64,000 bases of DNA from Candidatus Hydrogenedentota bacterium (GTDB taxonomy: Bacteria > Hydrogenedentota > Hydrogenedentia > Hydrogenedentales > CAITNO01), in contig CAITNO010000032.1 of NCBI GenBank assembly GCA_903893795.1, forward strand, positions 1 to 64,000, read 5' to 3'. Position 1 is the first letter of the stretch; each line of letters opens with the position of its first letter. The position numbers were made by a program, and so were the translations under genes. A model generated the notes under the pieces. The model searched no databases. It worked only from the letters and a program-made list of their open reading frames with translations, and was not told the DNA's origin. Of the stretch, positions 1 through 12,000 are shown piece by piece.

Positions 1-3000
1 CCCGCATCGCCCGGAGCCGGCGTGTAGTCGTACAGGGAGATCGTCACGTTGCCCGTCACCAGCGGTGCGGTCCACGTGATGGCCTTCGTGGTGCCCGCGC
101 CCCAGTACGTGCCAGCCGTCGGAGCCGTCACGGTCAGGGTCCCCGTTCCGGCCGACACTGTCACGCTGTTGTCCGTGCTTGTCGAGGCGGCGTTGTAATT
201 GCCGCCCGCGCCGTACACCTTGCCCGCGCCAAGGCTCGGGATCAGCGTGCCAGCGGTGCTCGCCGTCACGTTGACCGTGTAGGTCGTGCCGGTACCGGTG
301 ATGCTGTACGTGACGCCCGTGGCGGTGCCGCCCCAGGTCAGCTTGTTCGTGGTGCCGGCGAAGCCCGTGACGGCCTCGCTAAACGTCACCGTGAACTGGA
401 TCGGCACACCGACCGTCGGGGCCGGTGCCGGGTCAATCTGTCCGGAGGCCTGCTCGACTGTCACCGTCGGCGCGCTCGTGTTCGCGAAGCGCACCGTGCC
501 CGGGAAGGCGTAGCCGTCAATCGTCGTGAACGAACCGGTGCCGTACAGCGCCGTGTCGGTCACGCACAGGGCGTAACCCGTGCCGGCCGAAGCAAGCACC
601 GGCACCCAGGAGGTCTGCACCGTGGCCGCTGCGTCAAGGACGCCAAGGCCGCTGCGCGACAGGCCGCCGAGCGTTGTGAACGCGCCAGCCGCATAAACCG
701 CACCGCAGGAGGCCGCAAGGCCCTTAACGGCACCGTTCGTTGCGCTGAACGTCGTCAGAGCGCCCGTGGTCAGCGAAAGCGTGCCGATGCTGGTGGGCAG
801 ACCGACGTAGAGGCTGTCGCCCGCAACCGCCGCGGCCGTGACCGTGGAGGTGACGTTCGTCATCCAACCGTAGAACGCGCCGGAGGACAGCGTAATCACG
901 CCCATGTAGTGGCTCGAACCCATGTTCGCACCGCCGAAGTACAGGTAGCCCTGGGAAACCGCAAGGGCGTACACATACTGTGACTGGCTCGTCAGGCGCG
1001 TTACCGCCTTCGTCGCCACGTTGACCGCGTCAACCATGCCGCCGTTGGCCACGTAGAGGATCGAACCGTCGGCGCTGAGGGCCAGCGCGCGGACCGGGTA
1101 GGTGCCCGACTCAACGACGGGCTGCCAGGTCGCGTCCACCGTGCCGGTGGCGATGTCGATCTTGGCGAGGTTCTTCCAGCCGCTGCTCGGCACGCTGGCC
1201 GCAGGGCCTGCGCCGGTGAAGTTGCCGCCCACGAAGAGGGTCGTCGCAGTGGAGGCAACCGCATAGATTGCGCCGCCGCCGCCGTTGTTCACCGCCCACG
1301 GCACCACGGTCTCAACCGAGTGCGCGTAGTCAAACGCCGCCAGCGTCAGGGCCACCGAGCAGGTCGTCTCGTTCAGGACTTCGTCCTTCACGGAGATGGT
1401 CACCATGTGGACACCGGCACCGCTAATCACCGTGCCCGCCGCCGGGCTCTGGGTGATGACAAGGCTGCCGGCCGCTGTGACATCGTCAGTCGCGGTCACT
1501 TCGGACACAAGGTTCGGAACCGTGGCTTCGCAGATCGCGTCGGTCTGAAGCGAACGGGCCGACGGGCAGTGCGTGATCACCGGCGCGTGGTCGATGAAGA
1601 ACACGTTGACGATGCGCGTCACCTCGTTGGCGGCATTGTGCCCGTCACCGACGTTGTAGCGAACCGTGTAGGTGCCCGTGGCTGCGATGTTCACCGGGTT
1701 CGTCACGGCGATGCTCGCCGTCAGGTCGCCTGCGCACGCGTCGGAGGCCGTCGCGCCCGCATCCGTGTAGGAGGTGTTGCGCTCAACGTCCACCGAGGCC
1801 GAACCCAGGAGGGTAATGACCGGCTTGATGGTGTCGGACACTGTGACGACACGCGTGATCTGGTCGGCCGCGTTGTGGCCGTCGCTCACGTTGTAGGTCA
1901 GGGTGTAGACACCGACCGCGGCCGGATTCACCGAGCCACCGGTCGTCACGGTCAGGCTACCCGCGCACGCGTCGGAGGCCGTCGCGCCGCCGTCCGTGTA
2001 GGTGGAACCGCACTCAACCGTAAGGGCGGCCGAGCCGTTCAGCGAGAGCACCGGCTTCGTCGTGTCGGACACCGTCACCACACGCGTCACCTGGGCGGCC
2101 GCATTGTGGCCGTCGGTGGCGTTGTAGGTCAGGGTGTAGACGCCGACCGCAGCCGCGTTCACCGAGCCGCCCGTCGTCACCGTCGGGCTGCCTGCGCACG
2201 CGTCGGAGGCCGTTGCGCCGCCGTCAGTGTAGGTCGAGCCGCACTCAATCGTCACCGCGGCGGAGCCCGCGAGCGTGATGACCGGGGCGGTCGTGTCGGT
2301 CACGTTCACAACGCGCGTAATCTGCGCCGCGCTGTTGCCGTGGCCGTCGTTCGTGTCGTAGGTCAGCGTGTACGTGCCAACTGCGGCCGTGTTCACCGTG
2401 CCGCCGGTCGTGACCGTCAGCGCAGGCGTGTAGCCGTCGGAGGCCGTCGCACCCGCATCCGTGTAGGACGTGCCGCAGGCCACCGTCACCGGCGTTGAGC
2501 CGTTGAGCGTGAGCTTGGGCGCGCCAATCTGGAAGTAGTTCGGCGACACCGGCCCGAAGTTGCTCGTGGTGTTTGCCACGACGCGGATGCGGTAGTTGCC
2601 TGCCGCCTGGGCGTTCGGGACGGTCCAGGTGGTCGAGCCCTGGTAGGCCTTCACACCGCTGATCGGAAGCACCACGTAGGTGCCAGCCGGGTAGGTGTAC
2701 AGCCAGAAGGCCACGTCCGTCGTCCCGGGCACCAGCGACGACGTCCACGAAATCGTGTGCGTCGAGCCGTTGGCCCAGAAGTTGTTCGTGGCGGGCGCGC
2801 TCACCGTGAGCGACGCAGCTCCGGTCGTTACCGTAACCGTGTTGTCCGTGCTCGTGGAGGCCGCGTTGCCCACGCCCGTCGCCACGCTTGTGGCCACGTT
2901 CGCGGCAAGGGTCGGCTTCACCGTGCCCGTGCCCGAGAGCGCGGTCACGTTGATGCTGTAGCTTGCGCCGGAACCGGTGATCGTGTAGGTCGTCGGCGTG

Positions 3001-6000
3001 ATCGTGCCGCCGCTCCAGGTCACATCGCCCACCGCGAAGCCGCTCACGGCCTCGCTGAAGACTACCGTGAACTGCATCGGGTACGTCACGCTCGGGGCAA
3101 GGGTCGGGTCAATCTGGCTGACCGCCTGGTTGACCGTCACCGCAGGCGGCTGGCCGGCCACGTTGACCACGCGCGTCACCTGGTTGGCACTGTTGCCATG
3201 ACCGTCGCTGACGTTGTAGGTCAGGGTGTAGGCGCCCACCGCACTGGTGTTCACCGAGCCGCCCGTTGTCACTGTCAGGGCGCCTGCGCACGCATCCGTC
3301 GCCGTTGCGCCCGCATCAGTGTAGGTCGCGCCGTAGAGCACGGACACCGGCGTGCTGCCGAGCAGCGTGATGACCGGCTTCACCGTGTCGGACACGGTCA
3401 CCACACGGGTAACTTCGTCGGCCGCGTTGTGGCCGTCACTGACGTTGTAGGTAAGCGTGTAGGCGCCGACCGCGGCCGTGTTCACGGAACCGCCCGTCGT
3501 CACCGTCAGGCTGCCAGCGCACGCATCGGACGCCGTCGCGCCCGCATCGGTGTAGGTGCCCGCGCACTCAACCGTCAACGCCGCCGAACCCGTCAGGGTA
3601 ATGACCGGCTTCACCGTGTCGGAAACCGTCACCACGCGCGTGACTTCATCAGCCGCATTGTGGCCGTCGGTCGCGTTGTAGGCCAGCGTGTAGACGCCGA
3701 CCGCCGCCGTGTTAACGGTGCCGGTCTTCGTCACGGAAACGCTGCCAGCGCAGGTGTCGCTCGCCGTCGCGCCCGCATCGCTGTAGGTGCCTGCACAAGC
3801 AACCGTCACGGCCGCCGAACCCGTCAGGCTAATGACCGGCTTCACCGTGTCGGAAACCGTCACCACACGGGTGACCTGGTCGGCCGCATTGTGGCCGTCA
3901 GTCGCGTCGTAGGTAAGCGTGTAGGCGCCGACTGCGGCCGTATTGACCGAGCCGCCCGTTGTCACCGAGACGCTGCCGGCGCAGTTGTCTGCCGCCGTGG
4001 CGCCCGCATCACTGTAGGTCGCTCCGCATTCCACCGTGAGGGCGGCGGAACCGGTCAGGGTGATCACCGGCTTCACGGTGTCGGACACCGTAACCACACG
4101 GGTCACTTCAGCGGCGGCGTTGAGGCCGTCGCTGGCATTGTAGGTAAGGGTGTAGACGCCGACCACGGCCGTGTTCACCGAGCCGCCGGTCGTCACCGAC
4201 ACGCTGCCAACGCAGACGTCGCTCGCCGTGGCGCCGTCGTCCGTGTAGGTGCCGCTGCACTCGACAGTCACCGCCGCAGAGCCGGTGAGGCTAATCACCG
4301 GGGCCGTCGTGTCGGAAACCGTCACCACGCGCGTCACTTCGGCCGCGGCATTCACGCCGTCGGTCGCGTTGTACGTAAGCGTATAGGCGCCGGTAACGGC
4401 TGTGTTCACCGAACCACCGACCGTCACGCCAACACCGCCGGAGCAGGCGTCGGTCGCCGTGGCGCCGCCGTCGCTGTAGGTGGCGCCGCACTCGACTGTC
4501 ACAGCGGCCGACCCGTTAAGGCTGATCACCGGAGCGGTCGTGTCGGAAACCGTCACCACACGGGTGACTTCCGCCGCCGCATTGACGCCGTCGGTCGCGT
4601 TGTAGGTCAGCGTGTAGACGCCGACTTCAGCCGCATTCACCGAGCCGCCCGTCGTTACCGTCGGGCTGCCTGCGCACGCATCGGTCGCCGTGGCACCACC
4701 GTCGCTGTAAGTCGCGCCGCATTCCACCGCGACTGCGGCGGAACCGTTGAGGCTGATCACAGGAGCGGTCGTGTCGGAAACCGTCACCACACGGGTCACT
4801 TCGGCGGCGGCATTGACGCCGTCGGTCGCGTTGTAGGTCAGCGTGTAGACGCCGGTGATGGCCGTGTCCACCGAGCCGCCGGTCGTAACCGTCGGGCTGC
4901 CCGCGCACGCATCAGCCGCCGTGGCGCCGCCGTCCGCATACGTTCCGCCGCATTCAACCGTAAGGGCGGCAGAGCCGACCAGGCTGATTACCGGCGCGAT
5001 CGTGTCGGACACGGTCACCACACGCGTCACCTCGGCCGAGGCGTTCGTGCCGTCCGTGGCGTTGTAAGTCAGCGTATAGGCGCCCGCAACGGCCGTGTTC
5101 ACCGAGCCGCCCGTCGTCACTTCCACGCCGCCGGCGCAGGCATCAATCGCCGTGGCACCGCCGTCGCTGTAGCTTGCTCCGCATTCCACCGTAACCGCGG
5201 CAGAACCGTTCAGGCTGATTTCGGGGGCGAAGGTGTCGGAAACCGTCACCACGCGCGTCACTTCGAGCGCCGCATTGACGCCATCAGTGGCGTTATAGGT
5301 GAGCGTGTACGCGCCAGGCGCGGCCGCATTGACCGAGCCGCCCGTCGTCACTGTAACGCTGCCCGCGCACACATCGGTCGCCGTGGCGCCGCCATCGGTG
5401 TAAGTCGCGCCGCATTCCACCGCAACCGCAGCGGAACCATTGAGGCTGATGACCGGGGCGGTGGTGTCGGAAACCGTCACCACACGGGTCACTTCGGCGG
5501 CGGCATTCACGCCGTCGGTCGCGTTGTAGGTCAGGGTGTAGACGCCGGTAAGGGCCGTGTCCACCGAGCCGCCCGTCGTTACCGTCGGGCTGCCTGCGCA
5601 GGCGTCGCTCGCCGTGGCGCCGCCGTCCGTGTAGGTCGCACCGCATTCAACCGTCAGTGCGGCAGAGCCGACCAGGCTGATTACGGGAGCGATCGTGTCG
5701 GACACCGTCACCACGCGCGTCACTTCAGCCGCGGCATTCACGCCGTCGGTCGCGTTGTAGGTCAGCGTGTAGGCACCGGCAACGGCCGTATTGACCGAGC
5801 CGCCGGTTGTAACCGTCGGGCTGCCCGCGCACGCGTCGGTCGCCGTGGCGCCGCCGTCCGTGTAGGTGCTTCCGCATTCCGCGGTAACCGCGGCCGAGCC
5901 AACAAGGCTGATCACCGGGGCAACCGTGTCGGACACGGTCACCACGCGGGTCACTTCGGCCGCGGCGTTGACGCCGTCGGTCGCGTTGTAGGTCAGCGTG

Positions 6001-9000
6001 TAGGCGCCAGGCGTGGCCGTGTTCACGGAACCGCCCGTCGTTACCGTCGGGCTGCCCGCGCACGCATCGCTTGCCGTTGCGCCGCCGTCGGTGTAGGTGC
6101 CGCTGCACTCAACCGTCACTGCGGCGGAGCCAACCAGGCTGATCACCGGGGCCGTCGTGTCGGAAACCGTCACCACGCGGGTGACTTCGGCTGCGGCGTT
6201 GACGCCGTCGGTCGCGTTGTAGGTCAGGGTGTAGGAGCCGGTGGCGGCCGCATTGACCGAACCGCCCGCCGTCACTTCAACACTGCCCAGGCAGCTGTCG
6301 CTGGCCGTGGCACCGCCGTCGCTGTAGGTGCCGCCGCATTCAACCGTCACTGCGGCCGAGCCAACCAGGCTGATCACAGGGGCGGTCGTGTCGGAGACCG
6401 TCACCACGCGGGTCACTTCTGCCGCGGCATTGACGCCGTCGGTCGCGTTGTAGGTCAGCGTGTAAACGCCCACGAGGGCCGTATTCACCGAGCCGCCCGT
6501 CGTTACCGTCGGGCTGCCCGCGCACGCATCGCTCGCCGTGGCGCCGCCGTCGGTGTAGGTGCCGCTGCACTCAACCGTCACTGCGGCCGAGCCCACCAGG
6601 CTGATGACCGGGGCGATCGTGTCGGACACGGTCACCACACGGGTCACTTCGATTGCGGGATGGACGCCGTTCGTCGCGTTGTAGGCAAGCGTATAGGCGC
6701 CTGCAACGGCCGTGTTCACCGAACCGGTCGTCGTCACTTCAACGCTGCCCGTGCAGGCATCGCTGGCGGTGGCGCCATCGTCCGTGTAGGTCGAGCCGCA
6801 TTCCGCCGTGACTGCCGCGGAACCGTTCAGGCTGATGATCGGGGCAACCGTGTCGCCCACCGTCACCACGCGCGTCACTTCGGCCGCGGCATTGACGCCG
6901 TCGGTCGCGTTGTAGGTCAGCGTGTAGACGCCCGGGGTGGCCGTGTTCACGGAACCGCCCGTCGTCACTTCAACGCTGCCCGCGCACGCATCGGTCGCCG
7001 ACGCGCCGCCGTCGCTGTAGGTCGAGCCGCATTCCACGGTCAGCGCTGCGGAGCCGTTCAGGCTGATGACCGGAGCGATGGTGTCGGAAACCGTCACCAC
7101 GCGGGTCACTTCGACCGCGGCGTTCGCGCCGTCGGTCGCGTTGTAGGTCAGGGTGTAGGCCCCGGTAACGGCCGTGTTGACCGAACCGCCCGTTGTCACT
7201 TCAACGCTGCCCACGCAACTGTCGCTTGCGGAGGCGCCGCCGTCCGTGTAGGTGCCGGTGCACTCCACAGTCACCGCGGCGGAGCCGTTAAGGCTGATCA
7301 CCGGAGCGGTCGTGTCGGAAACCGTCACCACGCGGGTCGCTTCGGCCGCGGCATTGACGCCGTCGGTCGCGTTGTAGGTCAGGGTGTAAACGCCCACGAG
7401 GGCCGTGTTGACCGAACCGCCGGTCGTAACCGTCGGGCTGCCCGCGCACGCATCGCTCGCCGTGGCGCCGCCGTCGGTGTAGGTGCCGCTGCACTCAACC
7501 GTCACTGCGGCCGAGCCCACCAGGCTGATGACCGGAGCGGTCGTGTCGGACACGGTCACCACGCGGGTCACTTCGGCCGCGGCATGCACGCCGTTGGTCG
7601 CGTTGTAGGTCAGCGTGTAGACGCCCGAGACGGCCGTATTCACGGAACCGCCCGTCGTCACTTCAACGCTGCCCGTGCAGGCGTCGCTGGCCGTGGCACC
7701 ACCATCGGTATAGGTCGAGCCGCATTCCACCGTCACTGCGGCGGAACCGGTCAGAGTGATGATCGGGGCTTCCGTGTCGGACACGGTCACCACGCGGGTG
7801 ACTTCGGCCGCAGCATTGTGGCCATCAGTCGCGTTGTACGTCAGGGTGTAGACACCCGGCGTGGCCGTGTTCACGGAACCGCCCACCGTAACCGTCGGGC
7901 TGCCCGCGCAGGCGTCACTCGCCGTCGCACCGCCGTCGGTGTAGGTGGAACCGCATTCCACCGCAACCGCAGCGGAACCGTTCAGGCTGATGACCGGAGC
8001 GATGGTGTCGGAAACCGTCACCACACGGGTCACTTCGGCCGCGGCATTGACGCCGTCGGTCGCGTTGTAGGTAAGAGTGTAAACGCCGACCGCAGCCGCG
8101 TTCACCGAACCGGCCACCGTCACCGTCGGGGTGCCGGCGCAGGCGTCGGTCGCCGAAGCGCCGTCATCGGTGAAGGTGCCGCTGCACTCGACCGTGACCG
8201 CGGCGGAGCCATTGAGGCTGATCACCGGGGCGATCGTGTCGGACACGGTAACCACGCGGGTCACTTCGGCCGCGGCATTGACGCCGTCAGTCGCGTTGTA
8301 TGTAAGGGTGTAGGAGCCCTTGACTGCCGTGTCGACCGAACCGCCGATGGTGACCGTCGGGGTGCCTGCGCAGGCGTCTGTCGCCGTTGCGCCCGCTTCG
8401 GTGTAGGTGCCGCTGCACTCGACCGTGACCTCAGCCGAACCGGTGAGCGAAATCACCGGGGCGGTCGTGTCGGAGACTGTAACGATGCGCGTAACCTGGT
8501 CGGCATCGTGGCCGTTGCCGTCGCTCACGTTATAGGTCACGGTGTAGACGCCAACCGCCGCCGGGGTAACCGGGTCAACCGTGACGATGCTGGCCGTGAG
8601 GCTGCCCGCGCACTGGTCGGTGGCCGTTGCACCGCCGTCGGTGTACGTTGCGCCGCACTCCACTGTCACCGCAGCCGAGCCCGAAAGGCTTATCACAGGC
8701 TTTTCGGTGTCTACAACGGTCACCACGCGGGTGACTTCGTCCGCCGCGTTGGTGCCGTCGCTCACGTTGTAGGCTATCGTGTACACGCCACCGAGCACGG
8801 AGGTGTTCACGGAACCAGTCTTAACGATGCTGGCGGTGAGGTTGCCTGCGCAAATGTCGCTGGCCGTCGCGCCCGCATCCACATAGGTGCCGCCGCATTC
8901 GGTGTTGACCGCAGCGGAGCCCACGAGACTGATGACCGGCTTGGTCGTGTCTTCCACGGTGACGACGCGCGTGACCTGGTCGGCCGCGTTGTAGCCGTCG

Positions 9001-12000
9001 CTCACGTTGTAGGTGATGGTGTACACGCCGTCGGCGGCCGTGTTCACCGGGTCAACCGTGACGATGCTGGCCGTGAGACTGCCTGCGCACACGTCGCTGG
9101 CGGTCGCGCCCGCGTCGCTGTACGTGCCACCGCACTCAAGCGTCACTGCGGCAGAGCCCGTGAGGCTGATGACCGGCTTGGTCGTGTCGGAAACCGTCAC
9201 CAGGCGCGTGGCCTGCGAGCTGTTGCTCACCGAGTCCACGGAGGTGTAGACCACCGTGTACACGCCAACGGCCGCCGTGTTCACGGCGCTGTTGTTGACG
9301 TCGACCCCGATATCGCCTTCGCAAGCGTCGTAGGCAGTGGCTTCCAGTTCTGTGTAGGTGCCGCCGCATTCAACGGTCACCGCGGCCGAACCGACCAGGC
9401 TGATCACCGGGGCGGTCGTGTCGGAAACCGTCACAACGCGCGTAACCTGGTCCGCGTCATGGCCGTTGCCGTCATTCACGTCATAAGTGACGGTGTACAC
9501 ACCGGTAATGGCCGCGTCCACCGGGTCATAAGTCACGATGCTGTCGGTGAGGCCGCCCGCGCACTGGTCGCTGGCGGTCGAGCCGCCGTCTGTGTAGGTG
9601 CCGCCGCACTCGACCGTCACCGCGGCCGAACCGCTCAGGGTGATGACGGGCTTCTCGGTGTCGGTGACGGTGACCACGCGCGTGACTTCATCGGCCACGT
9701 TGCTGTGGGCGTCGGTCACGTTGTAGGTGATCGTGTACACGCTGCCGAGCACCGCCGTGCTCACCGCATTGGAGGTGGTGATGCTGGCAGTGAGGCTGCC
9801 GCCGCAGGTGTCGCTGGCCGTCGCGCCTGCATCCGTGTAGGTGCCGCCGCATTCGGCGTTGACCGCGGCCGAACCCGTGAGGGTGATGACCGGCTTGGTC
9901 GTGTCGGAAACCGTCACCACGCGCGTGACCTGGTCGGCCGCGTTGTGGCCGTCGCTCACGTTGTAGGTGACCGTGTAGACGCCGACGGTGTTGGCATTCA
10001 CCGGGTTGACCTTGGTGATGCTGGCCGTCAGGCTGCCCGCGCAGGCGTCGCTGGCGGTTGCGCCATCGTCTGTGTAGGTGCTGTGGCATTCAACCGTCAC
10101 CGCAGCCGAACCGGTCAGGGTGATGACCGGCTTCGTCGTGTCGTGAACGGTGACAACGCGCGACACGGTGTTGGCCGTGTTGCCGTGGCCGTCAACCACG
10201 TTGTAAGTGACGGTGTACACGCCGAGGGCGGCCGTGTTCACCGGGTCACTGACCGAGATGCTCGCCGTCAGGTTGCCCGCGCACACATCACTGGCCGTCG
10301 CGCCCGCATCCACGTAGGTGCTGGCGCATTCAACCGAGAGCGCGGCGGAGCCCGTCAGGGTGATGACCGGCTTGGTCGTGTCGGAAACGGTCACCACACG
10401 GGTGACTTCGGCGGCGCTGTTGCCGTGGCCGTCAGTCGTGTCGTAGGTGACGGTGTAGACGCCGACCGCGGCCGTGTTGACCGGATTGACTGTCGTAATT
10501 GTGAAGCTGCTTGCGCAGTTGTCGGTTGCCGTGGCGCCCGCATCCGAGTAGGACGCGCCGCACTCAACCGTCACCGCGGCCGAACCCGTAAGGTGGATGA
10601 CCGGGGCGATGCTGTCCGCAACGGTCACGGTCGTGTTCGCCGTGGCGGAGTTGCCCGCAGTGTCCTTCACCGTAAGGGTGACGTTCACCGCGCTGCCCAC
10701 CTGGCTGCAGTCGAACACGTGCGGCTCGACCGCACTGGTGCCCCAGCTTACCGAGCAATTGTCGGTGCTGCCTGCGCCAATGGCTTCAATGTCGGCCAGG
10801 GTCAGCACGTAACCGCCGGAGCTGTTGAGGTGAACCGTGATCGGGTTCGCCACCGCCGTCGGGTTGGTGTGCTCAGTCACATTGACAGTCGCAAGGCAGG
10901 TGCCGGTGCGGCCCAGGATGTCGGTCACTGTAAGGGTGACGGCACCGGTCTTCACCGGGATGTCGGAGCAGGAGAAGGAGTTGGCCGACAGGGACATGGA
11001 CTTGATGCCCGCCTGCACAACACTGAGGGCCGGGTCATAGACCAGGGCCGGATCGGTAATCGTGGTGGCAACACCCAGGTCAACCGTCGGGGTCAGGCAG
11101 GACACTGAGGGGGCGTTGCTGCGTTCAAGGGCGCCCATGTCGCTGCGCAGTGCGGTGCCACCGTTCGTCGGGCGGGGAACGCCGTCCAAGTCGGTGCCGC
11201 TGAAGGTCGGGTCTGCCGTGTCTTTCGCCGGCGAAGTGGCCGTCAGCGAATAGTCATCGGTGGCCAGGCTGGTGAACAGCGGGTCGCTGTTGATGTCGCC
11301 CGTGCCGCTCGGCGTCGCGTTGTTCGTGTTTGTCCAGCCGCCCGTGGCCGCCGGGGCGCCCTGGTAGGTGTACGCTGCGTCCGTATAGGTGATCACGCTC
11401 GCCGTGGTGCTGGCCGCCAGGCGGTTGTCCTGGAGGTCGCCGGTGTTGTTCAGCTTGATGATGCTGGACTTGATGACCGGGGAAGCGTGCCAATTCAGCA
11501 TGCCTGCGCTGTTCTGGCCGAAGGTCGTGTAGGCAGGCGTTCCCAGGGAGTTGTTGGCAAAGGTGCAACCGGTGAAGGTGGCTGTGGCCATGTCATTGAA
11601 CACCGCACCGCCGCCGCGCACTGCCCGAACTGCTGTGTCAACGTCGCGCGTTGCCGTGTTCTTGTAGAACAGGCAGTTCAGGTAGGTGGCGCTGGCATTG
11701 CCCGTAACCGTCGGCACGGCCGGATTGGGTCCGGCGGGGATGGACGCCAGTGACTCGTTGGCCACGGCACCGCCGCTGACCTTCGCCGTGTTGTTGTAGA
11801 AGCGGCAATTGCTGATCGTCGGGGCTGAACGCCAATTGTAAATGGCGCCGCCGCGGAACGTGTGGTAGTCGTCCGTGACGCCGGAGGCGTTACCGCCGGT
11901 GATGTCAAAGCCGTCAACCACCGCGCTGCTCGTGGCTCCGGAAGCCTTGCCGAAGACGATAACGTGATAGGCCTTGTTGCCGCCGCGGGCCGTGGTGCCG

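Noticed and set aside
3150-10617. Regular repeat spacing suggestive of a CRISPR or satellite array
   Set aside because: Repeats are 231 bp, contiguous, in frame and encode Ig-like units; there are no short repeats with unique spacers and no cas genes.
2757-11108. A 2,783-codon open frame on the plus strand opposite the giant gene
   Set aside because: It is a mirror of the repeated, GC-rich codons of the minus-strand gene: Arg/His/Gly-rich low-complexity translation, no signal or domain. The same applies to the long plus-strand frames at 1320-2498 and 12261-15296.
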